Source: Acetobacteraceae bacterium
GTDB lineage: Bacteria > Pseudomonadota > Alphaproteobacteria > Acetobacterales > Acetobacteraceae
Assembly (NCBI GenBank): GCA_025352375.1
Contig: JANXTL010000092.1
Span: forward strand, 1-64,000
Length of the DNA stretch: 64,000 nt
Reading direction: 5' to 3'
Part shown: piece by piece, positions 33,727 through 43,555 of the stretch
Layout of the letters: each line of letters begins with the position of its first letter
Position numbering within the stretch: the stretch's first letter is position 1
The notes under the pieces: generated by a model
What the model saw: the letters and a program-made list of their open reading frames with translations, nothing else
The model's database searches: none
Told to the model about the DNA's origin: nothing
Translations under genes and position numbers: made by a program

Positions 33727-35037
33727 CTATACGGGTATCGCTACCGTGCGCGGCTGTTTTCGTCCGATGGTCAGAATGCAAATCGTGCCAATGGTGGCAA
33801 CGAGTGCGATCGGCATGATCGCCAGCGGAAAGCTGCCGGTCTCGTCCTTGATCCAACCGATCATATAGTTAAAGAAGAAACCGGACAGATTTCCCAGTGC
33901 GTTGATCTGTGCCAACCCGGCGGCGGCGGTGGTCGCCCCGAGCCATTCCGACGACAAGGCCCAGAACGGTCCTTTGCTGGCATAAGTACCGGCGGCGATC
34001 AGCGTCATAAGCGGGATGACTACCCAGATGTTCTTGATGAAGAAGAATGTCAGTACCATCGCCACGACCATCCAAACCAGTGGCAAGGCGTTATGCCAAA
34101 CCCGCTCCCCGCTGCGATCGGAGCTGCGGCCCCAAAGGATCATCCAAACGGCGGCGATCCCAAAGGGGATGGAATTAACCAACCCAGTCTGGAAGTTGGT
34201 CATCCCGAACGATTTGACCAAGGCGGGCAACCAAAGCGCAAGCGAGGTGGAGGCCCCGGCCGCTCCGGCATAGACCAATGCCATGATCAGCACGTATTTG
34301 TTGGTCATCGTCTTCCACACCGACTGGTGCGTGACCTTCGTTTCGCGGCGCTTCTCGGCGGCGAGGCGGGCGATCAGCCATTGTTGCTGCTGTGCCGGCA
34401 ACCAAGGCGCATGCTCGGGACGATCGGTCAGCCAATAGAACGCGGCAATGCCCAATATCAGTGTGGGAATGGCCTCGATAATGAAAATCCACTGCCAGCC
34501 ACCCAGACCCAACACACCGTCCATGCCCAGGACCGCACCCGAAATGGGGGAGCCGATCAGCCCGGCCACTGGGATGGCAACCATGAAGATGCCGACGATC
34601 TTTGCTCGGTACACGGCGGGGAACCAGTACGTCAGATAGAGGATCACACCGGGGAAAAACCCTGCCTCGGCGGCACCCAGCATGAAGCGCAGCACCAGAA
34701 ACGAGGTCGGTCCACCGATCAGTGCGAAAGCCCCAGAGACGATCCCCCAAGTGAGCATGATCCGCGCAATCCATTTTCGCGCGCCGAATCGCTCCAACCC
34801 CAGATTGCTGGGCACTTCGAGAAGGAAGTAACCAATGAAGAAAATCCCGGCTCCAAGACCGTAGGTCTTGGGATCGATCCCGACCGCCTTGTTCATTTGC
34901 AAGGAGGCAAACCCAACGTTCACCCGATCGATATAGCAAAGCAGATACGCGAATATCAAAAAAGGCATCAGGCGCCAGGAGACCCGGCGCATCGTGGCGG
35001 CCTCCAAGGCTTTATCGTCAAGCAAGCTGGCGGACAT
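33727..35037 (-). CDS. MFS transporter, anion:cation symporter (ACS) type
   Basis: 436 residues from ATG 35037, preceded by AAGGGAG. Twelve membrane helices; the ACS-family opening is RLMPFLIFAYLLCYIDRVNVGFASLQM. GLGAGIFFIGYFLLEVPSNLGLERFGARKWIARIMLTWG and RFMLGAAEAGFFPGVILYLTYWFP follow. Members take up organic acids such as tartrate, phthalate, hexuronates or 4-hydroxyphenylacetate. The substrate is not determinable; a tartrate-type enzyme lies 7 kb away but not in an operon with it. Confidence 0.92.
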   Translation of the reverse strand: MSASLLDDKALEAATMRRVSWRLMPFLIFAYLLCYIDRVNVGFASLQMNKAVGIDPKTYGLGAGIFFIGYFLLEVPSNLGLERFGARKWIARIMLTWGIVSGAFALIGGPTSFLVLRFMLGAAEAGFFPGVILYLTYWFPAVYRAKIVGIFMVAIPVAGLIGSPISGAVLGMDGVLGLGGWQWIFIIEAIPTLILGIAAFYWLTDRPEHAPWLPAQQQQWLIARLAAEKRRETKVTHQSVWKTMTNKYVLIMALVYAGAAGASTSLALWLPALVKSFGMTNFQTGLVNSIPFGIAAVWMILWGRSSDRSGERVWHNALPLVWMVVAMVLTFFFIKNIWVVIPLMTLIAAGTYASKGPFWALSSEWLGATTAAAGLAQINALGNLSGFFFNYMIGWIKDETGSFPLAIMPIALVATIGTICILTIGRKQPRTVAIPV

Positions 35038-35077
35038 CGAGACGCTCCCTTTCTGGTTAAGGGCAGCGTAACGCCAA

Positions 35078-36535
35078 CTATTGTCGGACGACAAATCCCG
35101 GGGTGGGCATCGTCGCGCCGGTCGTTCGGCCAATGACGCGCCATACGCGATAACGCTCCGTCGTACCGCGCGCGGATGGCCGGTCGATGAAGCCGAGGGG
35201 GATCGCGGCTGACCAGGTTTCCGGGTCGATTTCATCGCCGCGATGTTCGGCGCGCACCAGGATTCCGACGCGACCGGTCATGTCGGCGGGCGCAAGGCCC
35301 ATCGGCTTTAGCCGTGGTTCGATCCCCACGACCGGCATCGTGGCAGGCGCATCCCACGCCAATTCCGAGATCAGCGCGTATTCTTCCGCCACAACATAAG
35401 CACCATTTTCCCGCTGCCTGATGCCTTCGGCGGCGGAGGCCAGTTCCACCCATCCGGCGAGTTGCCTCGCCGCTGGATCGGTTCTCGCCGGTAGCGGTAA
35501 GCCACCGGTGACCGCATGCAGCAACACCACAGCGGTCAGACCGAATCCCAGCCCGACCGAGGGTGCGACCCACCGGCGCCACCGACGTGCCGTCAGTCCG
35601 GCGGCGGCTAGGATGGCGGCGGGATAAATAATGGCCGGCCAATTTCCCTGCACACGGTCGCCCAACGCGTGCTGGAAAAAGACCAGGGATGCGGGAACGG
35701 TCAGCATCAGCACGAGCACCCGTCCCGCCCGGTTACCCGCTGCATCCTTGCCGCGCGCTGCCGAAATCAGCCCGGCCATGCACAACACCCAAATGCCTGG
35801 GGTGACCAATCCGATCTGCCCGCCGACGAGCTCTGCCAGATACCCGAGCGCACGTTCGGGCCGCCAATCTCCGACACGGTGGCCCTGTTTCAGGAAACTC
35901 ACCCACCCATGGTCGGCGTTCCAGATCAAAACCGGAAGGAATATCGCCAAACCCAGCATTGCCCCGGTCCAAGGCAGCGGACTTCGCAGCCAGCGGCGGC
36001 GATCGGGCGCCATCAGGACCCATATCCCGATGCCGAACCACAGGAAGACCGCGGTGTATTTGCTGGCCAACGCCGAACCAGCGAAGGCGCCCGCGAGAAG
36101 CCACCACCCTGCCCCGGCGCCGCTGGCGATCCTGACCGCCGCCCAGATCGTCGCGCACCAGAAGAACAAAAGCGGCGTGTCCGGGGTCATGGCGATCGAT
36201 CCCGCCCCTACCAGCAGCGTCGCGTTCCAGAGCGCACCTGCGATCAACCCTGAGCGTTGGTTGGGAAACAGACGTTCCGCCGCATCCGCTAGCATGGCGG
36301 TAGCCAACGCGACCGCTATCGGCCCCAGCAGACGCACACCCAGCGCTGTTTCGCCGACCAGCCCTGTGCCGGTTCGGATCCACAACGCCACCATCGGCGG
36401 ATGATCCACATAGCCCGGCGCCAATGTTCGAGACCAAACCCAGTAGTACGCCTCATCAGGCGTCAGGGGCAGAATGGCGGCGAGCAGCAGCCGAACGACG
36501 GTCAGCGCCGCCAGAGCAGCGGCGGCACGTCTCAA
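35078..36535 (-). CDS. GT39-family (ArnT/PMT-like) membrane glycosyltransferase
   Basis: Multi-helix GT-C protein with the catalytic first-loop motif LPLTPDEAYYWVWSRTLAPGYVDHPPMVALWI (DE...DHPP). A TTG at 36535 overlaps the upstream stop (TTGA) and gives about 485 residues; the track start 14 codons earlier is unlikely. Members transfer sugars from polyprenyl phosphate to lipid A, proteins or glycans on the periplasmic side. It follows the GT2 gene that makes such polyprenyl-linked donors, so the two likely act in series. Confidence 0.87.
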   Translation of the reverse strand: MRRAAAALAALTVVRLLLAAILPLTPDEAYYWVWSRTLAPGYVDHPPMVALWIRTGTGLVGETALGVRLLGPIAVALATAMLADAAERLFPNQRSGLIAGALWNATLLVGAGSIAMTPDTPLLFFWCATIWAAVRIASGAGAGWWLLAGAFAGSALASKYTAVFLWFGIGIWVLMAPDRRRWLRSPLPWTGAMLGLAIFLPVLIWNADHGWVSFLKQGHRVGDWRPERALGYLAELVGGQIGLVTPGIWVLCMAGLISAARGKDAAGNRAGRVLVLMLTVPASLVFFQHALGDRVQGNWPAIIYPAAILAAAGLTARRWRRWVAPSVGLGFGLTAVVLLHAVTGGLPLPARTDPAARQLAGWVELASAAEGIRQRENGAYVVAEEYALISELAWDAPATMPVVGIEPRLKPMGLAPADMTGRVGILVRAEHRGDEIDPETWSAAIPLGFIDRPSARGTTERYRVWRVIGRTTGATMPTPGFVVRQ

Positions 36536-37635
36536 CGTGCGCGCCACACCAAGGTGGCGGACACCGCATAGTTCCAAACCACGCCGATCACGGCGCCAAT
36601 GGCACCGGCAGCGGTCCAGTTGGTATGCGATTCATAGAGCACGTTGGCGATGCCGACGTTCGCAATCGCCCCGACGCTACAGACCGCAACGAACAACACC
36701 AGCCCACGCCACAATTTGGGTCCGCGCAGCCGTTGATCACGATAGGTAATGGAATTGTTCAGTTTGAAGTTGAAAATCATGGCGACGACGGTGGCGACGA
36801 TTTGTTCGATTCCGAAACTTAATCCCGTGGTCTGGCGCAGCCCGGCCAATACGAACAGGTGCACGATGACGCCGATCGCGCCCACCAGACCAAACGAGAT
36901 AAAGCGCAGAGGCAGCAGTCCGCCGCAGATCTTGTCCAGCAGCATTCCGCCGAATTGGATCATCACCAGCATATCGAGCTTGCTCTCGCCGGCGACACGT
37001 TCGCGGAACGTGGCGGGGACTTCCCTGACCCGCAGCGGTGCCGGGGAGGACAGGACGAGATCGAGCAGGATCTTGAACCCCTGGCCATTTAGATTATGCG
37101 CTAATTCCTCGAACAATGGGCGCGGGAGCATAAAGAACCCGCTCATGGGATCGGTCAGCTTCGCCGGCAGGAAGATCTGCGCCAGTTTGATCCCGCCGTC
37201 GGACAGCATATGCCGCCATCGATTCGCCAGCCCGGCGTTATCGCCCCCTTCGACATGGCGGCTCGCCACCGCCAAATCGTATTCTCCCGACCGCAGCGCC
37301 TCCAGCATGACGGGAAGCCGAGTTTCGTCATGTTGCAAATCGCCGTCGATGCAGGCGACGTAGGCCGCCGAGGACGACAATGCTCCTTCGATCACCGCGG
37401 AAGCCAGGCCGCGTCGGCCGATCCGTCGTATACAACGCACCCGTGGGTCTGTTTGGGCGATACGGCGTACTTCGGACGCTGTGCCGTCGGGGCTATTGTC
37501 GTCGACGTAGATCGCCTCCCACGCAATGCCGGCCAAAGCGGCGTCGAGCTTCGCGATCATAGGGGCGACGTTTGGTCGTTCGTTGTAGCAGGGTACTACA
37601 ACGCTCAATATCGGGGCGTGCGGTAATTCGCTCAT
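36532..37635 (-). CDS. GT2 polyprenyl-phosphate glycosyltransferase with GtrA domain
   Basis: 367 residues. The N-terminal GT-A domain resembles dolichol-phosphate mannosyltransferase: LSVVVPCYNERPNVAPMIAKL, YVDDNSPDGTAS, ACIDGDLQHDE, DPMSGFFMLPR and FRERVAGESKLD. The C-terminus is a four-helix GtrA-like membrane domain (FGLVGAIGVIVHLFVLAGL, FNFKLNNSITYRD). It makes or flips a polyprenyl-linked sugar for the next gene's GT39. Its ATG overlaps the Lrp-type regulator stop (ATGA). Confidence 0.92.
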   Translation of the reverse strand: MSELPHAPILSVVVPCYNERPNVAPMIAKLDAALAGIAWEAIYVDDNSPDGTASEVRRIAQTDPRVRCIRRIGRRGLASAVIEGALSSSAAYVACIDGDLQHDETRLPVMLEALRSGEYDLAVASRHVEGGDNAGLANRWRHMLSDGGIKLAQIFLPAKLTDPMSGFFMLPRPLFEELAHNLNGQGFKILLDLVLSSPAPLRVREVPATFRERVAGESKLDMLVMIQFGGMLLDKICGGLLPLRFISFGLVGAIGVIVHLFVLAGLRQTTGLSFGIEQIVATVVAMIFNFKLNNSITYRDQRLRGPKLWRGLVLFVAVCSVGAIANVGIANVLYESHTNWTAAGAIGAVIGVVWNYAVSATLVWRAR

Positions 37636-38138
37636 GTTGTGCGGGCCGGCACGTCCTGGAAGGGCACGCCGGCAAGGCTCCTGCTGGTACGGATTGTTTG
37701 CAAGGTTTGCACGCGGCTGACGGTCGCAAGCCCGGTCAGGCGCTGGGTGAGCTGGTTTTCATGTGCCGTGTCGCGGGCGACGAGCTTCAGCAGAAAATCG
37801 CCGCCGCCACGGATCATGTGGCATTCGCGCACCTCCACCCAGGTCGCGGCGGTCTGTTCGAACGCGGCCAGCACGGCCTCCTTCTGGCTATCCAACCCGA
37901 CGATGGCGAAGAACGTGATCTCCCACCCCAGCTTCTGCGGGTCGGTATCGGCATGGTAGCCGCGGATAACGCCCGCCTGCTCCAGCACTCGCACGCGTCG
38001 CAGACATGGCGGTGCGGACACGCCCGCGTGGCGCGACAGCTCCACATTCGTCATCCGGCCGTCCTCCTGCAGCGCGGACAGGATGCGTCGGTCGATGGCG
38101 TCGAGGTGGATGGTCACCTCAGGTCCTGGTTTTTTCAT
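37632..38138 (-). CDS. Lrp/AsnC-family transcriptional regulator
   Basis: 168 residues from ATG 38138. The N-terminal HTH is LDAIDRRILSALQEDGRMTNVELSRHAGVSAPPCLRRVRVLEQAGVIRGY, and the C-terminal RAM domain reads IVGLDSQKEAVLAAFEQ...HMIRGGGDFLLKLVARDT. Members sense amino acids and regulate their metabolism. It is coupled by ATGA to the GT2 gene, an unusual operon partner for a feast/famine regulator. Confidence 0.92.
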   Translation of the reverse strand: MKKPGPEVTIHLDAIDRRILSALQEDGRMTNVELSRHAGVSAPPCLRRVRVLEQAGVIRGYHADTDPQKLGWEITFFAIVGLDSQKEAVLAAFEQTAATWVEVRECHMIRGGGDFLLKLVARDTAHENQLTQRLTGLATVSRVQTLQTIRTSRSLAGVPFQDVPARTT

Positions 38139-38222
38139 GGTTCTTGGTGACCGGTGAGCGGTGTCCAGGGGGGGGTGGCGAGGCATATTATGGGTCGGGG
38201 CCGCAGCCGCAAGGGCATATCG

Positions 38223-39881
38223 CTACTTGACCGGCTTGCATGCCGGATCGGGCCTGATTCGAAACAGCGCGGCGGTGTCGTTGCCCGCGATCAGCGTCAG
38301 GCGGTCGGATGCGTAATGCGCGAGGTCCGGCTGCCCCCCGGCGATCATCAAGAGCACGGAATCGAAGCCGCACAGTCCGACCTTACCGGGCACTTCCAGG
38401 TCGCGGTGCGGCGGCAAATTCACCATGGTGTCGGCCAGACCGCGATAGGGCTGTCGCGTACGGATCGGCTGTTGCGAGGGATTATCGAACAAGTACGGCC
38501 ACCAGGCCCGGCGCTCGATGATCAGCAGCGCCGGCCAATGCGGATCCATGCGTTTTTCATTGGATAACCACCGAGCGCGCGGTCCTTGATTCCAGTAGGC
38601 CGGTTCTTCCTCGGGTTTAACGTCGGTCACGAACACCAGGCTGCCGGGTTCGGCGTGCGCGATAATAGCCCGTAGCTGTGCCAGGTCGCGGTTGTGGCCA
38701 ATCCAGACGTCGCTCAATACCGCCATCCGCACAATGAACAGGGCCGCGACGCCAGCCAGGATCAGTCGGCCCGTGCGCGGCTGGAACCCCACCGGCGCAA
38801 CGGCGCCAAACAGCATGAAGCCGAGATAGACGACAAACCGCATATCGAGGTTGTACGTGCCCTTATATTCGAACGGTGCCGCCAGATAGAGCAATGCGAT
38901 CATAACGAGCGCGACTATGGAGCGTGCGGGCATCCGCAAATGCCCGGTTACCGCGGCCAGGATCAATCCGCCAGCAAGAAGAACGGCCGTGGCGATGTCG
39001 AGCGGCAAGGAATAATTGGAGACGGCGTCCAACAGTTGCGCCGCTTTTTTCGCCAGCGACAGATAAACGGTCTCGTCCGGCATTTCCTGCAATGCGGAGA
39101 ATCGATAGAGCACCGCGGGAACGACGAATATCGTTGCCGCGTAAAGCACTCGCAGCGCCAGCCTGCGCGGTTGGCGCAGATACGCTGGCAGCTGGGAAAG
39201 CTCCGATGCGCCGATCAGCAGTGCGAAAAACACCACCCCCATCAGGTGACAAAAAAACAGCACGACCGCGCCTGGAATGGCTATCGCCAGGGTCCGCAGC
39301 GGCGCGGTTTCCCGCCAGCGCAGCCAGACTGCCGCCAGCAGCAACGCCAGCCCGGTGCCGGCCATGAAATTGAGGAAGCCTTGCAAATACCCCGCGTTAT
39401 ACGCAACGAGCACCGATCCCAACGACCACCAGGTCGCCCGGCCGAACGCCGCTCGGCTGTACGCGACCGTGCCAAGCACCGGCAGGAGCAATACGATTCC
39501 CAGCAAGACCCGGCCCGCGACGTGCACCGGCAGCGCCCACATCAGCGGCAACCCGATCACGTCGATGCCAAGGTTCGGCATAATGCCCCAATTGGGGCGG
39601 TAAAAACGAGCCAGGATGGGATCCGCACCATTATCGGCGAGCACCATCAAACGAGCCAGATGATTGGAATAATCCAGGAGCGGAGGGACATCCGTCAGCA
39701 GCAGCGGGAAGAGCAGAATCGCGCACAGAATGGCGAGAGCAGTCCACCACCAATGCCCCTCGGTTGCAGCGACCTCCCCGCGATCGGCAAGCAACTCGGA
39801 AGTCGCTGCGTCAAACCGGAAGGGGGCGGCACCGATAGCGGCCGTGGGCGTAACGTTTATCGAGGTCATGGTCGCTTTCAT
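38223..39881 (-). CDS. large multi-pass membrane protein, unknown
   Basis: 552 residues with about ten or eleven predicted helices and a soluble C-terminal domain. Near the N-terminus after the first helix is LLLTDVPPLLDYSNHLARLMVL. The periplasmic-loop placement of D and H resembles GT-C proteins, but no family is certain. The C-terminal part (FVTDVKPEEEPAYWNQG, RWLSNEKRMDPHWPALLIIERR) could be catalytic or binding. It starts at ATG 39881 or 39869. It may belong with the neighbouring glycosyltransferases. Confidence 0.75.
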   Translation of the reverse strand: MKATMTSINVTPTAAIGAAPFRFDAATSELLADRGEVAATEGHWWWTALAILCAILLFPLLLTDVPPLLDYSNHLARLMVLADNGADPILARFYRPNWGIMPNLGIDVIGLPLMWALPVHVAGRVLLGIVLLLPVLGTVAYSRAAFGRATWWSLGSVLVAYNAGYLQGFLNFMAGTGLALLLAAVWLRWRETAPLRTLAIAIPGAVVLFFCHLMGVVFFALLIGASELSQLPAYLRQPRRLALRVLYAATIFVVPAVLYRFSALQEMPDETVYLSLAKKAAQLLDAVSNYSLPLDIATAVLLAGGLILAAVTGHLRMPARSIVALVMIALLYLAAPFEYKGTYNLDMRFVVYLGFMLFGAVAPVGFQPRTGRLILAGVAALFIVRMAVLSDVWIGHNRDLAQLRAIIAHAEPGSLVFVTDVKPEEEPAYWNQGPRARWLSNEKRMDPHWPALLIIERRAWWPYLFDNPSQQPIRTRQPYRGLADTMVNLPPHRDLEVPGKVGLCGFDSVLLMIAGGQPDLAHYASDRLTLIAGNDTAALFRIRPDPACKPVK

Positions 39882-39957
39882 GGACGGGGTTCGGACGGGG
39901 CTGGACAGCCCTTAGATGCGGTTTAGGCAGCCGGTATGGCGGCAATGTGACGGACGC

Positions 39958-40014
39958 TTGACATTCTTATACTCGGGACTAGCATAAGCCCGATAAATGC
40001 TCATATTGAGCATT
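39958..40014 (+). promoter_or_regulatory. nadA promoter with palindromic operator (NadQ-type)
   Basis: TTGACA at 39958 and TAGCAT 16 bases later make a plausible sigma-70 promoter. Just downstream lies a perfect 19-bp palindrome, AATGCTCATATTGAGCATT (39996-40014), ending 17 bases before the nadA start codon. Its position suits a repressor. Alphaproteobacterial NAD genes are commonly controlled by NadQ through an ATNCTCA-TGAGNAT-like palindrome, and this matches as I recall it. The regulator gene is not in the window. Confidence 0.65.
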
Positions 40015-40031
40015 ACAAGGAGAGGCATCCC

Positions 40032-41015
40032 ATGTCGACTTCCACGGTTCTCGAGCGTACCGCGCCTTTGTATGCGAAGGTAAGATCGGTCATCCCGCCG
40101 ATCGAATGGCCGGTCTTCGCCGACGACATCGAGGCTATCCTCGCACTGAAACGCGAGCGCGACGCGGTGATCCTGGCACATAACTACATGACGCCGGAGA
40201 TCTTTCACTGTGTGGCGGATATCGTCGGCGACAGCCTGGCCCTTGCGCGCGAGGCGATGAAAGTGGACGCCAAGGTCATCGTGCTGGCTGGCGTGCACTT
40301 CATGGCCGAGACGGCGAAGATGCTGAACCCTCGCAAGACCGTGCTGATCCCGGACGTGGAGGCCGGTTGCTCCCTGGCGTCGTCCATCACCGCCGCCGAT
40401 GTGCGCCTGATGCGTGCGCGTTACCCCGGCGTTCCCGTGGTCACCTATGTGAATTCCACCGCCGATGTGAAAGCCGAATCCGACATCTGCTGTACGTCCG
40501 GCAACGCGCTGAAGATCGTGGAATCCCTTGGCGTGCCCGAGGTCATCATGCTGCCGGATGAGTTCCTGGCACAGAACATCGCCAAACAGACCAAGGTCAA
40601 AATCATCGCCTGGGCCGGACATTGCGAGGTGCACGAACGTTTCACCGCCGCCGAGGTGCGTACCCTGCGCGCCGACCATCCTGGCGTTGTGATCCTGGCA
40701 CACCCCGAATGCCCACCGGAGGTCGTGGCCGAGGCGGATTATGCCGGCTCCACCGCCGATATGTTGGCCTATGTCGGGCGCGAACAGCCGAAGCGGGTGG
40801 TGCTGCTGACCGAATGCTCGATGGCAGACAACATTTCGGTGCATCACCCCAATGTGGATTTCGTGCGCCCCTGCAATCTGTGCCCGCACATGAAGCGGAT
40901 CACATTGCCGAAAATCCGGCGCGCGCTGGAAACCATGACCCACGAAGTGACCATCGACCCCGCTTTGGCCGTTCGTGCCCGTATGTCGGTCGAACGCATG
41001 CTGGCGGTGAAGTAG
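40032..41015 (+). CDS. nadA: quinolinate synthase A
   Basis: 327 residues. It uses iminoaspartate and DHAP to make quinolinate with a [4Fe-4S] cluster. Visible: [24 protein letters not shown], the cysteines in [18 protein letters not shown] and [11 protein letters not shown] (cluster ligands), and [30 protein letters not shown] precedes the ATG. nadC follows after 10 bp. nadB (aspartate oxidase) is not in the window. Confidence 0.96.
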   Translation: MSTSTVLERTAPLYAKVRSVIPPIEWPVFADDIEAILALKRERDAVILAHNYMTPEIFHCVADIVGDSLALAREAMKVDAKVIVLAGVHFMAETAKMLNPRKTVLIPDVEAGCSLASSITAADVRLMRARYPGVPVVTYVNSTADVKAESDICCTSGNALKIVESLGVPEVIMLPDEFLAQNIAKQTKVKIIAWAGHCEVHERFTAAEVRTLRADHPGVVILAHPECPPEVVAEADYAGSTADMLAYVGREQPKRVVLLTECSMADNISVHHPNVDFVRPCNLCPHMKRITLPKIRRALETMTHEVTIDPALAVRARMSVERMLAVK

Positions 41016-41025
41016 GAGTACGCAG

Positions 41026-41877
41026 ATGTCTATCCCTCCCCTTCCTGCCATCATGATCGAACCGTTGGTTCGCGCCACCCTGCTGGAAGATTTGGGTCGC
41101 GCTGGCGATTTGACGACGGACTCCATCGTGCCGGCGGATGCCGTGACACGGTGCGCGCTGATAGCGCGCCAGCCCGGTGTCGTTGCCGGACTGGATTTCG
41201 CGCTGATGGCGTTCCGGCTGATCGATCCGCGGATCGACTTTATGGTGGAGCGGGGGGACGGGACGCGGCTGAAACCAGGCGACCTCATCGCCACGATCTG
41301 CGGCCCCGCCCGCGGCATTCTGACCGGGGAACGGACGGCGCTGAACTTCCTGTCGCATCTCAGCGGCGTGGCTTCGGCCACACGCGGCATCGCCGATGCG
41401 ATCGCGGGCACCAAGGCGCAGGTGTGCTGCACCCGCAAGACCATGCCAGGACTGCGATCGGCCCAGAAATACGCGGTACGGGTGGGCGGTGGATCGAATC
41501 ACCGTTTCGGCCTGGACGATGCCGTGCTGATCAAGGACAACCATGTCGCCATCGCTGGCGGCGTGCGCCCGGCCGTGGAACGCGCCCGAGCCGGGGTCGG
41601 CCATCTGGTGAAGATCGAGTTGGAAGTGGATACGCTCGATCAGCTGCGGGAGGCCATGCATCTGCGCGTCGATGCGGTGCTGTTGGACAATATGGGGCCG
41701 GAGATGCTGCGAGAGGCTGTCGGCATCGTTGACGGACGCGCGATCACCGAGGCCTCTGGCCGCATTCGCCCGGAAACGGCGCCCGCGATCGCGGCATCGG
41801 GCGTGGATTTGCTATCGGTCGGCTGGCTCACCCATAGCGCGACTGTGCTGGACATTGGTTTGGACCATTTGGGGTGA
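41026..41877 (+). CDS. nadC: nicotinate-nucleotide pyrophosphorylase (carboxylating)
   Basis: 283 residues, QPRTase type II fold: LLEDLGRAGDLTTDSIVPADA, GERTALNFLSHLSGVAS, CTRKTMPGLRSAQKYAVRVGGGSNHRFGLDDAVLIKDNH (catalytic Arg/Lys/His signature) and LDNMGPEMLREAV. It converts quinolinate and PRPP to NaMN. TAGGAG precedes the ATG. It forms the nadAC operon under the palindromic operator. Confidence 0.96.
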   Translation: MSIPPLPAIMIEPLVRATLLEDLGRAGDLTTDSIVPADAVTRCALIARQPGVVAGLDFALMAFRLIDPRIDFMVERGDGTRLKPGDLIATICGPARGILTGERTALNFLSHLSGVASATRGIADAIAGTKAQVCCTRKTMPGLRSAQKYAVRVGGGSNHRFGLDDAVLIKDNHVAIAGGVRPAVERARAGVGHLVKIELEVDTLDQLREAMHLRVDAVLLDNMGPEMLREAVGIVDGRAITEASGRIRPETAPAIAASGVDLLSVGWLTHSATVLDIGLDHLG

Positions 41878-42009
41878 AGCGACCACCGCGATAGGGGCAT
41901 TCCAGGGGAAGCAGACCCCAAAAAACTGGCCACCATACCAAAACATCACCGAGAAACGGAAATGCAGGCCGCAGGTTGTGCCAATGGGCGGCGCCATGTT
42001 CACGCCCGG

Positions 42010-42741
42010 TCACATTGTCGCGGTTGGAGAGACCAGCAATTCCCGCAGCGACCGAATGATCCGGTCCGGACGTGCCTCTGTTCCAGCCGGCAGTCCAGCT
42101 CCAAGGGAATCGTGCCAGACCGCATGGATCCCAAGCCGTTGCGGCGCAATCACCTCCCACTCAAGGTTGTCGCCTACCATCCACGTCTCATGCGCTTCAA
42201 CGCCGAGAACCTCCATGGCATGACGATAGGCGCGTTCCTCCGGTTTCCCGAAGCCGTGCTCACCTTCGATCTGGATGTGATGGAACCTGTGGGTCAGCTC
42301 GAAACGCTCGACCTTGGCACGCTGCGGTCGGGCGGCGCCATTGGTAATCAGCGCCAGCTTGACCCCGGCGTCCCGCATCGTATCGACAACTTCATGGGCA
42401 TGCGGGAACAGGAACATTTGCTCGTTGCGATAGCTGTCGTAACGAGCCGACATCCGATGAGCCACCCGGTCATCGGGGGCACCGGCACCCAGCTGCGCGA
42501 GCCCTTCTCGAACGATCCCGGCCCGCGCCTCCAGCAGGTTCAGCCGTCCAAGACGGTGCCGGCTTTCGTCGGACCAAAATCGCTCCGCCGCCTCCGACAC
42601 AGCGTGCGCCACGTCGGCCGGTGACCAACCGGCCAGGTCAGCTTCGAACTCCCGCGCGATTGCCACCCAGGCCAGTTGCGGCAGCCGATAGGCCGAGATC
42701 AACGTGTCATCCATGTCGAACAGGACCGCCCGAGGGAACAT
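42010..42741 (-). CDS. HAD-superfamily hydrolase
   Basis: 243 residues from ATG 42741. HAD motif I is VLFDMDDTLIS, motif II LALITNGA, motif III Lys in GFGKPEERAYRHAM, and motif IV WMVGDNLEWEVIAPQ. It has a four-helix cap (YjjG/REG-2 type), so it is probably a phosphatase for a small phosphorylated metabolite. It starts one base after the thiD stop. Role unknown; it may be a pyrimidine or thiamine phosphate housekeeping enzyme by context. Confidence 0.88.
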   Translation of the reverse strand: MFPRAVLFDMDDTLISAYRLPQLAWVAIAREFEADLAGWSPADVAHAVSEAAERFWSDESRHRLGRLNLLEARAGIVREGLAQLGAGAPDDRVAHRMSARYDSYRNEQMFLFPHAHEVVDTMRDAGVKLALITNGAARPQRAKVERFELTHRFHHIQIEGEHGFGKPEERAYRHAMEVLGVEAHETWMVGDNLEWEVIAPQRLGIHAVWHDSLGAGLPAGTEARPDRIIRSLRELLVSPTATM

Positions 42742-42742
42742 G

Positions 42743-43555
42743 TCAAACCTCCAACCGGGACGGATCGAACGTGACGCCATGATCCAGCGGCCCATGCCCA
42801 GCCCCGAAGCCTGGGGCCGATGCGATCGCCGCCCGAACATAAGCCCGTGCCCGAATGACGGCATCGCGGAGCGACATGCCCTGCGCCAATCCCACCGCGA
42901 CCGCCGACGCCGTGGTGCATCCCGTGCCATGGGTATGCCGCGTCGCGATCCGCAGGCCGACAAAGGCCTCGATCCCATCCGGGGTCGCCAGCAAATCGGT
43001 GAGTTCGTCGCCGGCCAGATGCCCGCCCTTGAGCAGCACCGCCGGCACCCCCAGGGACAGCAACACGCCGCATGCGGTCCGCATGTCGGCAACGGACTGG
43101 ATGGTCATCCCCGATAGCGCCTCCGCCTCCGGTAGATTGGGGGTGATGACGCGCGCCATGGGCAGCAACCGGGACCGGAGCACACCCACAGCGGCGTCCG
43201 CCAACAGCGCATGGCCGCCCTTCGCCACCATTACGGGGTCTAGAACCAATGGCACGCCATGGGCAAAATCGGACAGGGCGGCGCAGACAGCCTCGATCGT
43301 CGGGACGTCGCCCAGCATGCCGGTCTTGATCACGTCGGCGCCGATATCCTCCATCACGACCTGGATTTGCTGGCGGATGAAGGCAGGGGGCACCGGATGG
43401 ACGCCAAAAACGCCCACCGTATTTTGTGCCGTGAGCGCCGTCAGCGCCGTCGCCGCGAAGCCACCGAGCGCGGTGATGGACTTGATGTCCGCCTGGATCC
43501 CCGCGCCGCCGCCGGAGTCCGACCCCGCGACGACCAGCACCCGCCCGCGCATCAT
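42743..43555 (-). CDS. thiD: hydroxymethylpyrimidine/phosphomethylpyrimidine kinase
   Basis: 270 residues of the ribokinase fold: [67 protein letters not shown] and the anion-hole [18 protein letters not shown]. It phosphorylates HMP and HMP-P in thiamine synthesis. Its ATG overlaps the glmM stop (ATGA). No other thi gene is adjacent. Confidence 0.95.
   Translation of the reverse strand: MMRGRVLVVAGSDSGGGAGIQADIKSITALGGFAATALTALTAQNTVGVFGVHPVPPAFIRQQIQVVMEDIGADVIKTGMLGDVPTIEAVCAALSDFAHGVPLVLDPVMVAKGGHALLADAAVGVLRSRLLPMARVITPNLPEAEALSGMTIQSVADMRTACGVLLSLGVPAVLLKGGHLAGDELTDLLATPDGIEAFVGLRIATRHTHGTGCTTASAVAVGLAQGMSLRDAVIRARAYVRAAIASAPGFGAGHGPLDHGVTFDPSRLEV

Noticed and set aside
39912-41444. 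510-aa minus-strand ORF opposite nadA-nadC
   Set aside because: It is the antisense shadow of two certain genes; composition is His/Arg/Gly-rich with no coherent domain.
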